DNA of 64,000 bases, taken from the NCBI RefSeq assembly GCF_023634065.1, contig NZ_JALKCV010000013.1, forward strand, positions 62,001 to 126,000, written 5' to 3'. The translations under genes were made by a program, and so were the position numbers. A model generated the notes under the pieces. That model did not search any database and was not told where the DNA came from. It saw only the letters and a program-made list of their open reading frames with translations. How positions within the stretch are numbered: the first letter of the stretch is position 1; each line of letters starts with the position of its first letter. Shown piece after piece: positions 60,585 to 64,000 of the stretch. The stretch comes from Microbulbifer litoralis. Its GTDB lineage: Bacteria > Pseudomonadota > Gammaproteobacteria > Pseudomonadales > Cellvibrionaceae.

Positions 60585-62090
60585 TCAGCCGGCCTCCAGC
60601 TGCGCCAGAAACTCACCGTGGGTGGGCGCACTGTCGGCGCCCGCGGCCACGGCGCGGCGCATTTTCTCCAGTACCTGCGCCAGCTGTTCCGTGTCCAGGC
60701 TGTCCACCTCCGGCAGGTAGCGGCGCGGGCGGTAACCCAGGCCGTTGTAGAGGGCGAGCCAGCTGGCCTCTCTGAAAGACTCCTGTTCGTAGACCAGCAT
60801 ACGGCCGTCCTCGGCGAAGGCGTCCAGTTTGGCCTGCAGGGAATCCGGTACCGGCATGGCGCGCATCTCGCGCCAGAAATCGCTGTCGTCGCGGCCGTTC
60901 AGCTTGTAGTGCAGGATGATGAAATCCCGCAGCCGCTCGTACTCCTCCCGGTTGAGGCGGTTGGCCTCGCGGATTTTTTCCGGTTCCGGTACCAGCTCGG
61001 GAAGGAACTGCAGCAGCTTTTCGATCCCGGTCTGGATCAGGGAAATACTGGTGCTTTCCAGCGGTTCGATAAAGCCCGACGCCAGCCCCAGTGCCACACA
61101 GTTCCGGTGCCAGAACTGCTTGCGCATACCGGCGGTAAAGCGGATCGGGCGCGGTTCGCCCAGCGGCGGGCCGTCCAGGTTGCTTAACAGCGACTCGCGC
61201 GCCCGATCCAGTGTCATGTGGGCACTGGAAAACACGTGGCCGTTGCCGCTGCGGTGCTGCAGCGGAATCCGCCAGCGCCAGCCGGCGGCAGTGGCGCTGG
61301 CGCGGGTGAAGGGGGGCGGTGCGGAAGTCCGACGGCTCTGGACCGCCAGTGCGGTGTCGACCGGCAGCCAGTGGCGCCAGTCCTCGTAGCCCGTCTCCAG
61401 CGCCTGTTCGATCAGCAGTCCGCGGAAGCCGGAGCAGTCGATAAACAGATCGCCGTCCAGTTGGCTGCCGTTTTCCAGGTGCAGTGTTTCGATATCGCCG
61501 CTGTGCGGGTTCAGGGCCACGTCGGTCACCCTGCCCTCCACCCGGCGCACGCCGCGCGTCTCGGCATAATCGCGCAGCAGGCGCGCATAGCGACCGGCAT
61601 CGAAATGGTAGGCGTAGCTGTACAGGGCCAGCGGAGTCGCAGCGCTGTCGTCCGGTTGCGCGAAGCGGCCGGCCTTGGCCATGGCGGCGGACAGGCAGTA
61701 CTCCTGCAATGGTGCCGCGCGGCCCTCGCGGTGCAGCTTCAGCCAGCAGGGGAAAAAGGGCAGCCCGGCGACTGGTGCGCCGAAGTCGGCAAACGGGTGA
61801 AAGAAACTGTGGCCGGGTGTACGCCAGCCGCAGAATTCGATACCCAGTTTGAAAGTGGCGCCGGTGGCGTTGACGAACTCCCGCTCGTTGATGCCCAGGT
61901 ACTGGTTCAGGCTGATGATGCTGGGCACCGTCGCCTCGCCGACACCCACGGTACCTATCTGATCGGATTCCACCAGCTGTATCTGCAGCGCGTGTTGCCG
62001 GTAGTGGTGGGAGAGTGTCGCCGCGGCCATCCAGCCGGCGGTACCACCGCCGACGATGGTGATTTTCTGTATCTTCCCCGTCGCCATCAT
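60585..62090 (-). CDS. tryptophan-halogenase-like flavoprotein
   Basis: The 501-residue protein starts at tandem ATG codons (62090 or 62087) overlapping the upstream stop. It belongs to the flavin-dependent halogenase family: VGGGTAGWMAA (FAD-binding GxGxxG, residues 14-24), GATFKLGIEF with the lysine equivalent to catalytic Lys79 of PrnA, GWRWRIPL (the WxWxIP motif), and FIEPLESTSI with the conserved Glu. All expected catalytic residues are present. Members next to polysaccharide genes are common in related bacteria but their substrate is unknown. Without signal peptide it is cytoplasmic. The gene is translationally coupled to the GH97 gene. Confidence 0.88.
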   Translation of the reverse strand: MMATGKIQKITIVGGGTAGWMAAATLSHHYRQHALQIQLVESDQIGTVGVGEATVPSIISLNQYLGINEREFVNATGATFKLGIEFCGWRTPGHSFFHPFADFGAPVAGLPFFPCWLKLHREGRAAPLQEYCLSAAMAKAGRFAQPDDSAATPLALYSYAYHFDAGRYARLLRDYAETRGVRRVEGRVTDVALNPHSGDIETLHLENGSQLDGDLFIDCSGFRGLLIEQALETGYEDWRHWLPVDTALAVQSRRTSAPPPFTRASATAAGWRWRIPLQHRSGNGHVFSSAHMTLDRARESLLSNLDGPPLGEPRPIRFTAGMRKQFWHRNCVALGLASGFIEPLESTSISLIQTGIEKLLQFLPELVPEPEKIREANRLNREEYERLRDFIILHYKLNGRDDSDFWREMRAMPVPDSLQAKLDAFAEDGRMLVYEQESFREASWLALYNGLGYRPRRYLPEVDSLDTEQLAQVLEKMRRAVAAGADSAPTHGEFLAQLEAG

Positions 62091-64000
62091 TCGACAACCA
62101 TGACGAAACCGCCGTTGGCGGCCATGGACAGTTGCAGGTTTTCGCGGGATTGCAGCGCGCCCCGGCTGGAGGCGAAAGGTTGTTCCGGGTCGTCGTGCAG
62201 CAGTAGTGTGCGATTGCCCAGCCGATCCAGTTGGCTGATGTTCAGCTTCAGCGATTTCGCTTCCGCCTCGCCATTGATACCGGCAATATACCAGCGCTCT
62301 CCGCTGCGGCGCGCCAGTACTGCGTGCTCGCCGGGGTAACCGGCCAGCAGGTGCGTCTCGTCCCAGGCGGTGGGCAGTTTTTCCAGGTAATCGCGGTAGT
62401 CTGCGGGCAGGGCGCGGATGGATTCGGCACTGTCGCCGATATGCTGGACGCCGGATTCAAACACCACCAGCAGCGCGGCCTCGTGGGCGCTGCTGGTGCT
62501 GCGCCCGGCCAGCGGTTGTGAAAACAGTGCCGGCGTATAGTCCATGGGGCCGATTGCGTTGCGCGCGAAAGGCAGGGTGCTGTTCTGTCGTGGCGCCCGG
62601 TCGTCGTAGTCGGTTTCCTTCTGGAAGGTATAGAACTCGGCGCCGCGCACGGCTTCCATGGTGACCAGGTTGGGCCAGGTTCGGCGCCAGCCCCGGGGAA
62701 TGGTGCTGCCGTGGAAGTTGACCAGCAGCTGGAAATCCGCCGCGTCCTGCAGAATGCCCTGGTAGAGCCCGATCAAATCCTGCTTGTCGCTCTGGAAAAA
62801 ATCCACCTTGATACCGGCCACACCCAGCGCCTGCAGCCGGGCGAACTCCGCGCGGCGCTTGGCGCGTTTGTGGATGCGGTTGCGCGGCTGTTCGCCGATA
62901 AAATTGTGGCGGCCACCGGAGTTGTACCAGAAGAACAGCCTGACATGCTTCTGCTTTGCGTAGGCAACCAGTTGCTCCATGGCGTCCGTTGCGATGATAT
63001 TCCAGTTGGCGTCCATCAGCGAGTAGCGCCAGCCCATTTCCGCGGCCAGGTCGATGGAGTTTTTCAACGCCCCCAGGTCGCGGCTGCTGCCGTGGTCCGA
63101 CAGCCAGCTCCAGGAGGCGATACCCGGTTCGATCCAGTCGGTATTCCCGATACGGTTGGGCGGCGACAGATGGTAGGCGAGATTGCTCTCGACGAGTTCG
63201 GCGAGGCCGCTTCCGGCAATGGCGAAACGCCAGGGCATTTTCCACGGCAGTGTGGCGGCGGGGATATTCAGCCCGTGCCCCAGCGCGCTGCCTTCCGAGG
63301 GGGGCGCGATGCGGTAGTTGCCGCCGGGTGCCTGTGCCCGCAGGTGGGAGCCGTGAAAGTTTTCGTTCAGGCCGGCCTCGTGAATCAGTAGCCAGGCGCC
63401 GTTTTTCCGGAACAGGGACGGGAAACCCCAGCCGACCCCCAGGTCCGCCGGCGTCGCGCTGCCGCTGGGCAGGTTCAACCAGGCGGTTTCGTAGGAGGGG
63501 TGATAGGCGGTGGTGAAGTCGTAGGGCTGGCCCCAGAAGTCGGCGCCAGTGCCGACATTGAAGGCCGTTTTCTCCTCCACCATCTGGTAGTGCAGGTCGC
63601 TCTGCTGCGGCAGCACATAGCGGAAGGCGAGGCCGTCGTTGTAGGCGCGCAGTTGCAGATCGAGCGCCATGCCGGTTTCCGCGTCCTCGAACGACAGCGT
63701 CAGCGCGCGGTAGCGGGCGCGATTCTGCAGTCGCTTGCCGGTGGCCAGCGTGTAGCGGTCTTCTCCGCTGCCCGCCTCCCTGCCGGTGAATTTCACCGTG
63801 CTGGAGAAATCACTGACATCCGCTTCCAGCGGTCCCTGGCTGAGCCTGAAACCGCGGATCATCGGGCCCAGCCGGGACCAGTCCAGTAACTCGGTGGTGT
63901 TGCCGTCACCGTGGAGCAGCATACGGTATTCGAGACCTTGTGCCCGATCCTGGCGCACCTGGATTTCGCGGCTGCTGTCCGGGGACTGCAGGGACCAGTC
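62087..64000 (-). CDS. GH97 alpha-glycosidase, 5' part cut off by the window edge
   Basis: The frame is open through the right edge; 637 codons are in the window. The N-terminal beta-domain (DWSLQSPDSSREIQV, YRMLLHGD, LDWSRLGPMIRGF) leads to the catalytic barrel with WGQPYDFTTAYHPSYE, MGWRYSLMDANWN, FFWYNSGGRHNF and GIKVDFFQSDKQDLI, followed by VNFHGSTIPRGWRRTWPNLVTMEAVRGAE, where the GH97 acid/base Glu lies. The Asp in IKVDFFQSD is the nucleophile position of the retaining GH97 alpha-galactosidase branch, whereas inverting alpha-glucosidases use Glu elsewhere. It could remove galactose from xyloglucan side chains. Start and signal peptide are outside the window. Its stop overlaps the halogenase start in ATGA. 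Confidence 0.88.
   Translation of the reverse strand, partial: DWSLQSPDSSREIQVRQDRAQGLEYRMLLHGDGNTTELLDWSRLGPMIRGFRLSQGPLEADVSDFSSTVKFTGREAGSGEDRYTLATGKRLQNRARYRALTLSFEDAETGMALDLQLRAYNDGLAFRYVLPQQSDLHYQMVEEKTAFNVGTGADFWGQPYDFTTAYHPSYETAWLNLPSGSATPADLGVGWGFPSLFRKNGAWLLIHEAGLNENFHGSHLRAQAPGGNYRIAPPSEGSALGHGLNIPAATLPWKMPWRFAIAGSGLAELVESNLAYHLSPPNRIGNTDWIEPGIASWSWLSDHGSSRDLGALKNSIDLAAEMGWRYSLMDANWNIIATDAMEQLVAYAKQKHVRLFFWYNSGGRHNFIGEQPRNRIHKRAKRRAEFARLQALGVAGIKVDFFQSDKQDLIGLYQGILQDAADFQLLVNFHGSTIPRGWRRTWPNLVTMEAVRGAEFYTFQKETDYDDRAPRQNSTLPFARNAIGPMDYTPALFSQPLAGRSTSSAHEAALLVVFESGVQHIGDSAESIRALPADYRDYLEKLPTAWDETHLLAGYPGEHAVLARRSGERWYIAGINGEAEAKSLKLNISQLDRLGNRTLLLHDDPEQPFASSRGALQSRENLQLSMAANGGFVMVVE

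Noticed and set aside
1-64000. phage, integrase, toxin-antitoxin or defence genes
   Set aside because: None of the frames shows such motifs; all genes fit carbohydrate use, regulation or general functions.

Overview
The window looks like a piece of chromosome from a GC-rich marine polysaccharide-degrading gammaproteobacterium of the Cellvibrionales type (Microbulbifer, Cellvibrio or Saccharophagus relatives). The evidence is the density of secreted glycoside hydrolases, long polyserine linkers, a maltodextrin-type TonB-dependent receptor, many lipobox or signal-peptide proteins, and a Caulobacter-style oxidative pentose pathway. The genus is an inference. No rRNA, tRNA, CRISPR array, transposase or phage gene was seen.

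Layout. (1) 1-6003: a partial PETase/cutinase-like hydrolase divergent from a lipase-chaperone-like gene, a membrane-bound AraC regulator, and a GH81-CBM6 laminarinase. (2) 6399-38442: a large starch/maltodextrin locus. It holds glucokinase, a fatty-acid-hydroxylase-family membrane protein, a LamB-type porin, a TonB receptor, four GH13 amylase-family enzymes plus a chloride-type GH13 amylase with tandem C-terminal modules, a GH31 alpha-glucosidase and an MFS maltose/sugar carrier. Interspersed are a polyserine FG-GAP lipoprotein, a tandem universal stress protein, a DUF3014 protein, a DUF1993 protein, and a translationally coupled pair (unknown secreted protein plus TPR protein). (3) 38520-46395: an oxidative D-xylose (Weimberg-type) cluster with SDR dehydrogenase, LacI regulator, sugar porter, lactonase, XylX-like dehydratase and XylD-like dehydratase. 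Near-identical LacI-type palindromes lie in three control regions. (4) 46647-64000: a xyloglucan/hemicellulose locus with a GH3-SGNH fusion, a Tat-exported GH43, GH74-CBM2, then on the other strand a partial GH97, a tryptophan-halogenase-like flavoenzyme, a second GH74, a sodium/solute symporter and a second GH43.

How it fits together. Starch is cut outside or at the surface, enters through the TonB receptor and porin, is trimmed in the periplasm by GH13/GH31 enzymes, crosses the inner membrane by the MFS carrier and is phosphorylated by glucokinase. Xyloglucan is cut by GH74, debranched by GH43, GH3 and GH97, and the released xylose can enter the oxidative pathway, whose last enzyme (2-oxoglutarate semialdehyde dehydrogenase) is not in the window.

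Most noteworthy signals: a GC-rich inverted box resembling the E. coli MalT box upstream of several starch genes, at nearly constant distance from three start codons; the GH3-SGNH fusion; a 168-bp inverted-repeat (MITE-like) element that includes the xylD stop codon; and a perfect 30-bp palindrome across the stop codon of the TPR gene.
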